Shown here in pieces: positions 1 through 9,301 of a stretch of DNA of 64,000 nt (positions within the stretch are counted from its first letter, which is position 1; each line of letters begins with the position of its first letter). Where the stretch lies: NCBI RefSeq assembly GCF_964065165.1, contig NZ_OZ061549.1, forward strand, positions 1,798,001 to 1,862,000, given 5' to 3'. Source of the DNA: Levilactobacillus yonginensis. GTDB lineage: Bacteria > Bacillota > Bacilli > Lactobacillales > Lactobacillaceae. Position numbers and translations under genes: made by a program. The notes under the pieces are model-generated. The model saw only the letters and a list, made by a program, of their open reading frames with translations, was not told the DNA's origin and did not search any database.

Positions 1-1
1 A

Positions 2-3000
2 GCGGATGAAACAGAGAATGCACTGATGCGCGATGAAGTTTGGTCGGACCTACGTGAACAGTTATATGCGGACGATGAAGCCGGACTGTTTGCACGGTTA
101 ACGGAGAACTTTTCTGGAGATCGTAACGATGATGGGCTTGCGGAGCTGGTGCAACAAACCTATACGTTTGCCAATGCGACCCCGCATCCCGATGCTTGGT
201 TGGCTAATTTAGCCACACCATATCAGTTAGATAGTGATCAGCTGACGGGGACGACCTTTTACCGTGAACATTTGCAGCCCCTGTTTATGGAACAGTTGAA
301 GCAGATTCAGGCGGATCTGACGAGTGCTTATCAGCTGGCTAATCAAGCAAGTTTATCTAAGCAAGTGGAGCATTTAACAACTGTTTTAGGCAGCATGCAA
401 GAGGTAGTTGAGTTAGCCAGTGATGGCAGTTGGAACGCGTTGCGAGCAGCCATTCAGAACTTCCCATGGGGGCGTATCCCTAGTATTCGCAAAGCAAATG
501 AAGATTATCCCATTTATAACGAACTTAAGACGACTTACTATGATCCAGCGAAAAAGCAATTAGAGACATTAAAGAGGACGTATTTAATTCAGGATGAAGT
601 GCAAGCTACGTCGACCATTGCGGCTTCAGGAGAATTGGTTGCTGAGCTTGGTAAGGTTGTTACAAAGTTTCGGCAGGTCTATCGTCAAGAGAAACAGCGA
701 CGCCACGTTTTAGATTTTGCGGACATTGAGCATGCGGCCTTGGAAATTTTGACGCAGGATACCGGGCAATCACACCAGGTAGCGCAACAATTACAAGACC
801 AATATGCTGAAATTATGGTCGATGAGTACCAAGATACGAACAGTTTGCAAGAGGCTATTTTAACAGCGATTGCTCAGCCGGCCCCCGCTGGCAACCTCTT
901 TATGGTGGGCGACGTTAAGCAATCAATTTATCGATTCCGGCAAGCAGACCCCACTTTATTTATGGGAAAGACGGATCGGTATCAGGCAGACAGCCAGGCT
1001 GGTGATTTGATTGTCTTGGCTGAAAACTTTCGTTCAATGAAAAACGTGGATGATTTTACCAATTTGATTTTTAAACAACTGATGGATCGCGAGCTGGGAG
1101 AAATTGCCTATACGGGTTCTGCCCAATTGAAATTTGGGGCAACGTATTATCCTGAAAAAGTTGAAAGTACTGCTGAACTGTTGGTCTACCTGACCGAAGG
1201 GAATGATGATTCTCAAAGTAGTGATGGAGAAGCCATGGATGCTACTTTCCAGGTGGATAATAAACATCAGGGTGAAGTACTACTGGTTGGAAAGAAGATT
1301 CAGCAATTAGTTGCGGACAAGACGCCTATCTACGACCGTGATGCCAAGCAAGTACGACCGATGGCGTACAAGGATATTACGTTGCTGACGCCGACGCGGA
1401 CTAATAACTTGATTATTACTGACGAGTTGCGCCGGTTGGGTATTCCGGTAGTGGTTAATGATGCTCAGAACTACTTTAAAACGACGGAAATTCAAATCAT
1501 GATGGCTTTACTACGAGTAATTGATAATCCGTATCAGGATATTCCTTTGGCTGCCGTTTTGAGGTCGCCAATTGTGGGCTTGAATGAAAATGAATTGGCG
1601 TTGCTACGAATTAATCAGCGAACAGGAGATTATTTCCAAGCTGTTCAGTATTTCCAGCAGACCTTTGCAGCGGGGAGTGCCAGTGATTTCCAGGAGACAG
1701 TTTATGATAAGGTCAGTCATTTCTTGGAACAGTTACAAACTTTTCGTGATATTGCTCAGCAAAATGAACTGGTGACATTGATTTGGCGAATCTATCAGGA
1801 GACTGGTTTCTTAGATTATGTTGGTGGGATGCCAGCAGGTGAACAGCGGCAGGCCAACTTGCACGCTTTGTATGAACGAGCACAGAGCTATGAGAAGAGT
1901 AGCTTTAAAGGTCTTTTTCAATTTGTGCGGTTTGTGGAAAAGTTACAAGAACGAGATGCTGATTTGGCTGGCGCGCCTGTACAATCAGCAGAAGATGCCG
2001 TGTCAGTGATGACGATTCATGGGAGTAAAGGGCTTGAATTTCCTGTGGTGTTTATCATGGATGCTTCTCGCCAGTTCAATCGGCAAGATCAGCAGGGAAA
2101 TTATGTGATGAGTGGAAAGTCGGGAATTGGTATCGACTATTTGAATCCAGAGAGTCGAATCAAGGCGCCCAGCCTACAAAAGTTGGTTACAGCGCAAGCT
2201 ATTTCACGGGCCAGTCTAGCTGAGGAAATGCGGAAACTTTACGTGGCGTTGACTCGGGCCGAGTCTCGTATTTACATTGTGGGTTCCCATAAGAGTAAGG
2301 CTGAGGCTATTTCGGCCTGGGAACAAGCGTATCAAAGCCCGAACTTGGTTTTAAACGCTACTTTACGTGAGAAGAACAACTTGGCTAATTATTTAGACTG
2401 GATTGGCATGTGTCTAGTGCGTGATCCACAGTTCGATGAGACTTTACGCCAGGGATCAACGACTTTCAGCGGCTTAGCTGGTGATCCGGCTAAGTTCAAA
2501 GTACACTTTGCCACAGCAGCCGATATTGAGCCGGCACAGCAGGTTAATGAAGTGGCAGTTGATTGGTTGGCAAAGACTGCTAAGACGGCCGAGACCGTTG
2601 CTGATACAGTTGATAGCACACAAATTAAGCAGATTATGGATTTTCAATACCCACATCAAGCAGCCACAGTAACGACAGCATATCAATCGGTGTCCGAAGC
2701 TAAGCGGCTATTTGAAGATCCCGATAATACCTCAATTGGTGAATATCAGCCTGACGAGCATGGCCAAGCGGGGCATCGGTTCGTTACCCACGACTTTGCA
2801 CGACCGAACTTTTTACAGACTGTGCGAGAACCTTTGCCAACTGAGATTGGGACGGCAACTCACCTGGTGTTACAGCAGATATCCGTGACAACGGAACCAA
2901 CTACTGATAGCGTTCAGACAGTTATTGATGGACTGGTTACAGATGGTATTTTGACTAGTGAAATGGCTGATCGGATACAAGTTACCGCAATTTTACAATT

Positions 3001-3382
3001 CTTCCAAAGTGACCTAGGTCAACAAATCTTGACGAACCCAGAAGATTTGCGGCGTGAAGTACCATTTTCATTATTGATGCCGGCTCAGAGCCTCTTCAAG
3101 GATTTTCAGGAAGCTGATTCCCAAGTGTTAGTCCACGGGATTGTGGATGGTTACTTAAAGACATCAGAAGGAATTATTCTGTTTGATTACAAAACGGATC
3201 ACGTTAATTCGCGAAATTTAGCACAGAGTGAGGCCAAATTGATCGACCGGTATGGTGGTCAGGTTAATCTGTACGCTGAGGCGTTACAGCAGATGACACA
3301 ACAGCCAATTATTGCCCAGTATTTATATTTGCTTGCTGCTGGCCAATTGGTTGCGGTACCTAAGCAAGAGCTTCAAAAATAG
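2..3382 (+). CDS. addA: ATP-dependent helicase/nuclease subunit A, 5' end outside window
   Basis: This is the AddA subunit of the AddAB (RexAB) enzyme, which processes double-strand breaks for recombination. The reading frame is open to base 2 with no stop, so the N-terminus, including the Walker A motif, lies left of the window; about 1126 residues are present. UvrD-type helicase motifs appear in order: Walker B DEYQDT near base 821, motif III (VGDVKQSIYRFR) from about 905, motif V (TIHGSKGLEF) from about 2011, and motif VI (LYVALTRAESR) from about 2239. The C-terminal RecB-like nuclease shows VDGYLK (about 3142) and the PD-(D/E)XK core DYKTD (about 3184), followed by the GGQVNLYAEA helix. 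The usual partner addB would lie upstream. The gene ends just before a bidirectional terminator. No frameshift is visible. Confidence 0.96.
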   Translation, partial: ADETENALMRDEVWSDLREQLYADDEAGLFARLTENFSGDRNDDGLAELVQQTYTFANATPHPDAWLANLATPYQLDSDQLTGTTFYREHLQPLFMEQLKQIQADLTSAYQLANQASLSKQVEHLTTVLGSMQEVVELASDGSWNALRAAIQNFPWGRIPSIRKANEDYPIYNELKTTYYDPAKKQLETLKRTYLIQDEVQATSTIAASGELVAELGKVVTKFRQVYRQEKQRRHVLDFADIEHAALEILTQDTGQSHQVAQQLQDQYAEIMVDEYQDTNSLQEAILTAIAQPAPAGNLFMVGDVKQSIYRFRQADPTLFMGKTDRYQADSQAGDLIVLAENFRSMKNVDDFTNLIFKQLMDRELGEIAYTGSAQLKFGATYYPEKVESTAELLVYLTEGNDDSQSSDGEAMDATFQVDNKHQGEVLLVGKKIQQLVADKTPIYDRDAKQVRPMAYKDITLLTPTRTNNLIITDELRRLGIPVVVNDAQNYFKTTEIQIMMALLRVIDNPYQDIPLAAVLRSPIVGLNENELALLRINQRTGDYFQAVQYFQQTFAAGSASDFQETVYDKVSHFLEQLQTFRDIAQQNELVTLIWRIYQETGFLDYVGGMPAGEQRQANLHALYERAQSYEKSSFKGLFQFVRFVEKLQERDADLAGAPVQSAEDAVSVMTIHGSKGLEFPVVFIMDASRQFNRQDQQGNYVMSGKSGIGIDYLNPESRIKAPSLQKLVTAQAISRASLAEEMRKLYVALTRAESRIYIVGSHKSKAEAISAWEQAYQSPNLVLNATLREKNNLANYLDWIGMCLVRDPQFDETLRQGSTTFSGLAGDPAKFKVHFATAADIEPAQQVNEVAVDWLAKTAKTAETVADTVDSTQIKQIMDFQYPHQAATVTTAYQSVSEAKRLFEDPDNTSIGEYQPDEHGQAGHRFVTHDFARPNFLQTVREPLPTEIGTATHLVLQQISVTTEPTTDSVQTVIDGLVTDGILTSEMADRIQVTAILQFFQSDLGQQILTNPEDLRREVPFSLLMPAQSLFKDFQEADSQVLVHGIVDGYLKTSEGIILFDYKTDHVNSRNLAQSEAKLIDRYGGQVNLYAEALQQMTQQPIIAQYLYLLAAGQLVAVPKQELQK

Positions 3383-3391
3383 TGATGATAC

Positions 3392-3436
3392 AAAAATGAG
3401 GTTATACCGTTTAGAACGATACAACCTCATTTTTTA
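3392..3436. terminator. Bidirectional terminator between addA and a convergent small gene
   Basis: An AATGAGGTT / AACCTCATT stem is flanked by A-rich and T-rich runs. It can end addA on the plus strand, and its left A-run serves as a T-run for the convergent 63-residue gene, whose stop codon overlaps the right edge. Confidence 0.85.
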
Positions 3437-3625
3437 TTGATGAATTAATAATAGCGATGTCAGAATGAACAGCTGAACGACTATCACACCGATTAGACCA
3501 GAGAATCCTTGGTAATAGTGATGGTTACGATGCCAGAGAAGCCCCAGGATAACTGCTAACGCCACTAGGCCCACAGCAAATAAAATGATTAGTTTTAGTT
3601 TTACGTCGAAATCACTGGTCAACAT
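3434..3625 (-). CDS. Small two-helix membrane protein, function unknown
   Basis: This encodes 63 residues. After a short polar N-terminus (MLTSDFDVK) come two hydrophobic segments at about residues 10-30 and 42-61, separated by a basic, His/Tyr-rich linker (WHRNHHYYQ). This predicts two membrane helices with a short loop. A good ribosome binding site, AAAGGAG, lies 8 bases before the ATG, which argues that it is real despite its size. It converges on addA and shares its terminator. It sits between addA and the thiolase gene with no obvious functional link. I do not recognise the family. Small two-helix proteins of this kind are common in lactobacilli. Confidence 0.65.
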   Translation of the reverse strand: MLTSDFDVKLKLIILFAVGLVALAVILGLLWHRNHHYYQGFSGLIGVIVVQLFILTSLLLIHQ

Positions 3626-3691
3626 ATTTTTCGCTCCTTTGCGGGTTGTGTACGGTTTTCATTATAGCAGAGATTGGGGATTGGTCAGAGA

Positions 3692-4858
3692 CTAGCGTTC
3701 AATAATGAGGGCAATTCCCATCCCACCGCCAATACACATGCTGGCTAGTCCACGCTTGCTATCACTGTGGAGCAGTTCGTACAGTAAGGTAACGGCAATT
3801 CGCGTTCCTGAAGCACCCAGTGGGTGGCCTAAGGCAATTGAACCGCCATTGACGTTTAGCCGTTTGGCCGGGAGGTGTAGGTCGCGAGCAATAGCGACGG
3901 ATTGTGAGGCAAAGGCCTCGTTGACTTCAAAACGATCAATGTCGTCTAGGGTCAAATTGGTTTGTGTCAGGACCTGCTGAATAGCGGTGACGGGCGCATA
4001 ACCCATGATGGCTGGATCAATACCGACTTCTTGATAACCCGCTAACGTTGCCAAATAGGGGATGCCAGCAGCGTCTGCTGTTGATTTACGCATTAAGACC
4101 ATGGCGGCCGCCCCATCGTTGAGTCCTGCTGAATTGCCGGCGGTCACCGTGCCATTAGGCTTAAATGAAGGCTTGAGAGCAGCTAGTTGTTTTAGGGAAG
4201 TATTGGTGCGTACGGCTTCATCATTGGTAATGAGCTTATCGCCCACGGGAACCGGTGTAATTTCATCCGTAAATCGGCCGTCAAGTTGAGCCTGGGTAGC
4301 TTTTTCCTGAGAGTCTAAGGAGAAGGCGTCTTGTTCAGCGCGACTGACATGATATTTTTCCGCGACATTTTCGGCGGTGATGCCCATTGGGACGTCATTG
4401 AAGGCATCCATCAGGCCATCTTTAGCTAGACTGTCTGTCAGCGTTACATCTCCATATTTACTCCCCCAGCGGGTACGAGGATTCAAGTATGGAGCATGAC
4501 TCATGCTCTCAGTCCCGCCAACTAAGACGGCGTCTGCGTCACCCATCAGAATAGCGCTTTGGCCTAAACGAATGGCTTTAAGACTCGATCCACAGACCTG
4601 ATTAATGGTCATGGCGGTACTGGTGACTGGTAAACCAGCGTTTAATTCTACTTGACGGGCAACGTTTTGTCCTTGACCAGCCTGTAACACTGTTCCAAAA
4701 ATGGTTTGCTGAATCATGGCGGGTGCGAGGCCGCTACGTTCAATGGCGGCTTTCGCAGCGATGGTTCCCAACTGAACGGCGGATATTCCGTGGAAATTCC
4801 GGCCAAATTTGCCAATTGGTGTCCGGGCCGCACTAACAATTACTACTTTATCTGCCAT
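3692..4858 (-). CDS. Acetyl-CoA C-acetyltransferase (thiolase)
   Basis: At 388 residues this has the usual length of a biosynthetic thiolase, which condenses two acetyl-CoA to acetoacetyl-CoA, the first step of the mevalonate route to isoprenoids in lactobacilli. The nucleophile Cys89 sits in NQVCGSSLKA. The catalytic His345 is in the ALGHPLGASG motif, and the second catalytic Cys375 is in CIGGGMG near the C-terminus. An AAAGGAG site lies about 12 bases before the ATG. The gene stands alone: neither HMG-CoA synthase nor HMG-CoA reductase is adjacent. Names used for the family include thlA, atoB and mvaC, and sequence alone does not choose among them. A fatty-acid-degrading role is less likely because no beta-oxidation genes are nearby. 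Confidence 0.93.
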   Translation of the reverse strand: MADKVVIVSAARTPIGKFGRNFHGISAVQLGTIAAKAAIERSGLAPAMIQQTIFGTVLQAGQGQNVARQVELNAGLPVTSTAMTINQVCGSSLKAIRLGQSAILMGDADAVLVGGTESMSHAPYLNPRTRWGSKYGDVTLTDSLAKDGLMDAFNDVPMGITAENVAEKYHVSRAEQDAFSLDSQEKATQAQLDGRFTDEITPVPVGDKLITNDEAVRTNTSLKQLAALKPSFKPNGTVTAGNSAGLNDGAAAMVLMRKSTADAAGIPYLATLAGYQEVGIDPAIMGYAPVTAIQQVLTQTNLTLDDIDRFEVNEAFASQSVAIARDLHLPAKRLNVNGGSIALGHPLGASGTRIAVTLLYELLHSDSKRGLASMCIGGGMGIALIIER

Positions 4859-4954
4859 GCTAATTGGTTACTCCTTTGCGAAATGGTTTCCGAAACTCTA
4901 ATATAACGAACTTTTCCGAATTTGTCTTGATTTTGGTAAGGTGTTCACAGGGGA

Positions 4955-4985
4955 TTTGCTTTTTCTTAATTATTTTTCCTATAAT
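4955..4985 (+). promoter_or_regulatory. Promoter for the 319-residue gene
   Basis: TTGCTT and TATAAT are separated by 18 bases, about 40 bases upstream of the ATG at 5021. The region is AT-rich. Confidence 0.5.
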
Positions 4986-5020
4986 AAGGGGGTGGGTTTC
5001 AAGATAGGGGAATAGAAGTT

Positions 5021-5980
5021 ATGAAACGAACAGATTCAACAGCTAAATCACTGACGCCAGCAGAATTTTTGACGCCAGAACGATTGGCCCAATTATCGGA
5101 TAACCAGCAAAAGTTTGCGGCTAGTATTTTGCAGGATGTTTTGCACGCTCGAGAGACTGTCAATATGGCGGCGGGTACTTGGACAGCGCAACAGGTCGCA
5201 GCAACCTTGGCGGCCTTACCAACGTTGGTTGATCAACCACACCTTTACTTTGTAGCGGTGGTTCCCGTCCTCATGGCTTACTTCAAGGCGCAGCAACTTC
5301 CTAATCTAAAAGAATTAGAAGTGGCCTTGAAAAATGCTCGGCCTGCGTTGGTTGAAAAACACGCCGAGGCAGCTGATGAACAAGCTGCCTATGAAGACGT
5401 GGTTGCTTTGGTTGAACAGTGGGTTCAGGATATGGTGGAACAACCTGATGTTGCCAATTTAAAGGCTGCCGACCTACAACACTTTGTGACGATTGTTCAT
5501 ACGATGGCCGAATTGATGATTACGGGGAAACACTTAGAACCTCAGGACTGGGATGTTAAAACCCTCAGCGAAATCATGTTTGGCCCATTTACGCACTTAT
5601 TAGACGAACAGGACCGGGTGCCAGAGCTATTTAACCTGGTGCCATTTACCTTAACGACCTTATTCAGTTACTTAATGACGCAAGAAAAGTTACCGCAGAG
5701 TCAGTCGTTACTGGATTGGGTCGGTGGCCATCACGATGCGTTGGTCACGATGTATGATCCTAAGCTGGAGAGTTTCTTTGAAGAATTAACTACGGCGATG
5801 CAGCATGAAGGTATCGATGCAAATGATCATACTAAAGTGGACGCATTTACGCAGGATTACTTGCGCCGTCATCCGGCAGCCAGTCAGGAGCTGTTTGCCA
5901 CGGATCGGCATCTCACCCACAAAAAGCATATAAAGCAAATCAAATATAGTCAAAAGCGTCGGCGTAAGCGTCGACGGTAA
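5021..5980 (+). CDS. Uncharacterised acidic/helical protein with an Arg/Lys-rich tail
   Basis: This encodes 319 residues with no signal peptide or membrane segment. The body is predicted largely helical and acidic, with Glu/Asp/Gln-rich stretches at roughly residues 110-180 and 250-285. The last 30 residues switch sharply to a basic tail, with HKKHIK followed by a terminal KRRRKRRR run. Such a tail suggests binding to nucleic acid or acidic phospholipid, but that is inference. I do not recognise a named domain. An AGGGGA site precedes the ATG, a TATAAT promoter lies upstream and a strong terminator follows, so it is a single-gene unit. Neighbours (thiolase, murE) give no functional hint. Confidence 0.8.
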   Translation: MKRTDSTAKSLTPAEFLTPERLAQLSDNQQKFAASILQDVLHARETVNMAAGTWTAQQVAATLAALPTLVDQPHLYFVAVVPVLMAYFKAQQLPNLKELEVALKNARPALVEKHAEAADEQAAYEDVVALVEQWVQDMVEQPDVANLKAADLQHFVTIVHTMAELMITGKHLEPQDWDVKTLSEIMFGPFTHLLDEQDRVPELFNLVPFTLTTLFSYLMTQEKLPQSQSLLDWVGGHHDALVTMYDPKLESFFEELTTAMQHEGIDANDHTKVDAFTQDYLRRHPAASQELFATDRHLTHKKHIKQIKYSQKRRRKRRR

Positions 5981-5982
5981 AC

Positions 5983-6015
5983 AAAAAAGAGTTTGGAATT
6001 TCCAAACTCTTTTTT
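5983..6015. terminator. Bidirectional terminator
   Basis: AAAAAAGAGTTTGGAA pairs with TTCCAAACTCTTTTTT with almost no loop. It lies between the convergent 319-residue gene and murE and can serve both. Confidence 0.92.
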
Positions 6016-6022
6016 GTTAGGT

Positions 6023-7537
6023 TTATTTTTCGTCTGCCAAACTGTCGATAGCTTCGTGGGCAACGACGGGATCGGAGGCGTAAGGGGTGTCGACCCCATT
6101 AATTTTTTGGTAAGCATCCTGTCCCTTACCAGCTAAAACGACTAGGTCGTTATTAGTGGCGGTAGCAATGGCGTGCTGAATGGCTTCTTCACGCTGGGCG
6201 ATGATGGTCACGTTCACTTTGTTGTGATCAATATGGCTATCAATTTCTTTTGCAATGGCAATCGGGTCTTCGTGACCCGGATCATCAGTGGTTAAGAAGG
6301 CAACGTTGGCGTAGTCGTTAAGGGCTTTGGCGAATCCTTCACGCCGATCCTCACCTTTATCACCGGTGCTACCAAGCACAGTGATAATCTGATGGTCAGG
6401 AAACTGCGTGTGTAGGAAACTCAGAAGAGCGTTCATGCTACCCCAGTCATGGGCGTAGTCAATGTAGACCGTCCCATGATGCTGGGTCTTAATGAATTCC
6501 ATCCGACCGGGAATGGTCGTATGGGCCAAGCCGTTCTGCATGTCAGCGACGTGAGCACCAGCTAAGTAACTAGCCAGGATAGCAGCCGTAGCATTACTCT
6601 GGTTAAAGTCACCAGGCACTGAGACGTTGAACGTTGTTGCTAAATCAGTTAGCCGTTCGTCGTTGGCCGTTAACCCGAACTCACTATCCGTCAGCGTAGC
6701 TTCACTACTCGTGATGGACAGACTGGCCTGCTCCTGATTGAAACCATAAGTGAAAATGTGGTCCGGTTCAGTTGAGACCTTCGCTGCAGCATAGACTTCA
6801 TCGAAGTGATCCATATCTGCGTCAATGATGCAGTTACGCGAATTAAGCATGAGCTGCATCTTGCAGAAGAGGTAGTTAGCGAAGTTAGGATGCTCATTGA
6901 CCCCGATGTGATCAGGAGAAATATTGAGGAAAATCCCAACATCAAATTTCAACCCGTACACGCGGTCCAACAAGTAAGCTTGTGACGCGACTTCCATAAC
7001 CAGCACCTTTTGCCCGTTATCAACAGCCTGCCGCATCTCGTGGAAGAGGTCGAAAGATTCGGCCGTCGTAAGGTGAGCGCGGAACTGATCTTCTGGCCGG
7101 GGACCGAGAATGTGGTTGATGGTTGAGAACATGGCTACTTGTTGAGGAAAGGCGTGGTTCAAAATGTTTTTCGTAAAGTAGGTTGAGGTCGTTTTCCCTT
7201 TGGTACCAGTATACCCAATGACGAATAGGTCATTCTGTGGGAAACCGAAGTATAGCTGAGCCGTAAGCGATAAAGCTTTGCGAACGTCACTAACTAGGAT
7301 TACGGGAACGTCAACGTGGTAGTCTTTTTCAGCCAAGTAGGCGCTGGCACCATTTTGAATGGCGGCATGCAGATAATCCACTGAAAAATTGAAGCCCTTG
7401 CAGACGAAGAGGCCGTTGGCGCTGGCCTTGCGAGAATCGTAGGTTAACGATGCAAAGTCGACGTCGTCTGATTTAAGCGTGGTACTGCGGAATAAGTTAT
7501 GTTCCTGCAGTAACGCGATCAGCTGGTTTGCTCTCAT
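6023..7537 (-). CDS. murE: UDP-N-acetylmuramoyl-tripeptide synthetase, probable L-lysine ligase
   Basis: This Mur ligase (504 residues) adds the third amino acid to UDP-MurNAc-L-Ala-D-Glu in the cytoplasm during peptidoglycan precursor synthesis. The ATP-binding loop GTKGKTT is at residues 111-117. Central motifs include HLTTAES and NISPDHIG. The C-terminal domain has DDPGHEDP at about 418-425 and GKGQDAYQ at about 469-476. DAP-specific MurE enzymes carry DNPR where this has DDPG, so lysine is the likelier substrate, consistent with Lys-type wall in lactobacilli (inference). A GAGG site precedes the ATG. It starts 20 bases after lysS on the same strand and is probably co-transcribed with it. 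Confidence 0.9.
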   Translation of the reverse strand: MRANQLIALLQEHNLFRSTTLKSDDVDFASLTYDSRKASANGLFVCKGFNFSVDYLHAAIQNGASAYLAEKDYHVDVPVILVSDVRKALSLTAQLYFGFPQNDLFVIGYTGTKGKTTSTYFTKNILNHAFPQQVAMFSTINHILGPRPEDQFRAHLTTAESFDLFHEMRQAVDNGQKVLVMEVASQAYLLDRVYGLKFDVGIFLNISPDHIGVNEHPNFANYLFCKMQLMLNSRNCIIDADMDHFDEVYAAAKVSTEPDHIFTYGFNQEQASLSITSSEATLTDSEFGLTANDERLTDLATTFNVSVPGDFNQSNATAAILASYLAGAHVADMQNGLAHTTIPGRMEFIKTQHHGTVYIDYAHDWGSMNALLSFLHTQFPDHQIITVLGSTGDKGEDRREGFAKALNDYANVAFLTTDDPGHEDPIAIAKEIDSHIDHNKVNVTIIAQREEAIQHAIATATNNDLVVLAGKGQDAYQKINGVDTPYASDPVVAHEAIDSLADEK

Positions 7538-7557
7538 TCAAATGCCTCTTTTCGTGG

Positions 7558-9069
7558 TTAGTCGTTAGGCCGCATGGTAGGGAACAGCATGACATCGCGG
7601 ATGGAGGTTGAATCAGTTAACAACATCGTCATCCGGTCGATCCCAATGCCCAAACCACCAGTAGGCGGCATACCATATTCCATGGCTTCGACGTAATCGT
7701 TATCGATACCGTGAGCTTCTTCGTTACCGGCTGCCCGTTCTGCGTCTTGGGCTTCAAACCGTTGACGTTGATCGACGGGGTCGTTTAATTCAGTAAAGGC
7801 GTTACCGTATTCACTACCATCGATGTAAAGCTCGAATCGGTCAGTGAACCGTGCATCCTTGGGGTTCTTCTTGGCCAAAGGTGAAATTTCAACGGGGTGC
7901 CCATAAATGAAGGTTGGGTTGACCAGGTTGTCTTGAACCTTTTCTTCGAAGAAGGCGTTGATGATGTGACCAACCTTCCAGTATGGTTCACAATGAATGC
8001 CATTTTCTTCGGCAATCTTGTGGGCGTCTTCATCAGACATTGGTTGCCAAAAGTCGATACCAGTGGCATCTTTAACGGCGTCAACCATGTGAACCCGCTT
8101 GAAATCACTGTCGAGGTCGATATCTTTACCTTGGTAACTGATTTGACCAGAGCCGTTAACTTTGTTAGCCACGAAGCGGAAAATGTTTTCCGTTAAGTCC
8201 ATGACATCGGTGTAATCAGCGTAGGCAGTATAGACTTCAACCATGTTAAATTCAGGGTTGTGACGAACGTCAGTCCCTTCGTTCCGGAAGTCTTTGCCCA
8301 ACTCGTAAACTTTTTCCATACCACCAACGATTAAACGCTTGAGGTAAAGTTCAGTGGCAATCCGTAGGTACAATGGAATGTCGAATGCGTTGGAGTGGGT
8401 CACAAATGGCCGGGCTTCGGCACCACCAGCTTCAGTTTGAAGGACTGGCGTGTCGACTTCTAAGTAGCCTTCGCTGTCCAGGTATTCACGAATAGCGCGC
8501 TTAATTTGAGTGACCTTAACAAACCGATCAAAACTGTCGCGGTTTGAAATCAAGTCAAGGTACCGTTGACGGTAGATAGTTTCAGGATTAGTTAGGCCAT
8601 GGTACTTATCTGGTAATGGCCGTAAAGCCTTGGATAAGAATTCAAAGTCAGTGAAACGAAGCGTGAGGGCACCAGTGTTCGTCTTGATGACGTAACCCTT
8701 GGCACCAATAAAGTCCCCTAAGTCTAGGGTCTTGTAGAGGCTGTACTTGTCTTCACCAAGTTCGTCTTGTCGTGCATAACCTTGGATGACACCAGTTCTG
8801 TCGAGCAAGTCGATGAAACCGGCTTTACCACTACCACGCTTACCGGTAATCCGACCCGCAACAGCAACATAATGTTTGTCTTCCATCAACTCTTCTTTAT
8901 CATACTTGTCGTATTTTTCAACGAGCGACTTACTGTCGTCAGTTCTATCGAAGCGGTGACCGAAAGGCGCGATGCCCTGTTCTTGTAGATTGTTCATTTT
9001 ATCCCGGCGAACCTGCATTTGATCATTTAGATCGGCCGGTGTGGCATTATTATTTTTGCTGTTACCCAT
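7558..9069 (-). CDS. lysS: Lysine--tRNA ligase, class II
   Basis: This charges tRNA-Lys. The N-terminal OB-fold anticodon-binding domain (about 65-170) carries [16 protein letters not shown], and the class II catalytic core follows. Motif 2 is seen in [14 protein letters not shown] and motif 3 in [12 protein letters not shown] near the C-terminus. I place the start at 9069 (MGNSKNNN, 503 residues) rather than at a Met ten codons upstream, because a perfect AGGAGG lies 7 bases before this ATG and none precedes the longer form. The next gene on the strand is murE, 20 bases on. No T-box leader was found in the 230 bases upstream. Confidence 0.96.
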   Translation of the reverse strand: MGNSKNNNATPADLNDQMQVRRDKMNNLQEQGIAPFGHRFDRTDDSKSLVEKYDKYDKEELMEDKHYVAVAGRITGKRGSGKAGFIDLLDRTGVIQGYARQDELGEDKYSLYKTLDLGDFIGAKGYVIKTNTGALTLRFTDFEFLSKALRPLPDKYHGLTNPETIYRQRYLDLISNRDSFDRFVKVTQIKRAIREYLDSEGYLEVDTPVLQTEAGGAEARPFVTHSNAFDIPLYLRIATELYLKRLIVGGMEKVYELGKDFRNEGTDVRHNPEFNMVEVYTAYADYTDVMDLTENIFRFVANKVNGSGQISYQGKDIDLDSDFKRVHMVDAVKDATGIDFWQPMSDEDAHKIAEENGIHCEPYWKVGHIINAFFEEKVQDNLVNPTFIYGHPVEISPLAKKNPKDARFTDRFELYIDGSEYGNAFTELNDPVDQRQRFEAQDAERAAGNEEAHGIDNDYVEAMEYGMPPTGGLGIGIDRMTMLLTDSTSIRDVMLFPTMRPND

Positions 9070-9301
9070 GTTGTGTCCTCCTATAAAGTATTGATTCAAA
9101 GTTCTATGAATCCAGACCTCCCTTAAATTTAGTTGATTTTTACTGAATAAGCAAGTCCCAACGGCGTGTTAAGTCTATGAAGGCGTTTTCTTTCTGCGGT
9201 ATTTACTAGCTTTCTGACAGGAAGGTCTTTTGGGGGACGCAGTAAACATGATAGACTGAATTTAAACGAACACATAATATAGAAAGAAGGGGAAAATTAA
9301 C

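Noticed and set aside
9070..9301. T-box leader upstream of lysS
   Set aside because: No T-box sequence (TGGNACCGCG-like) or specifier stem was found.
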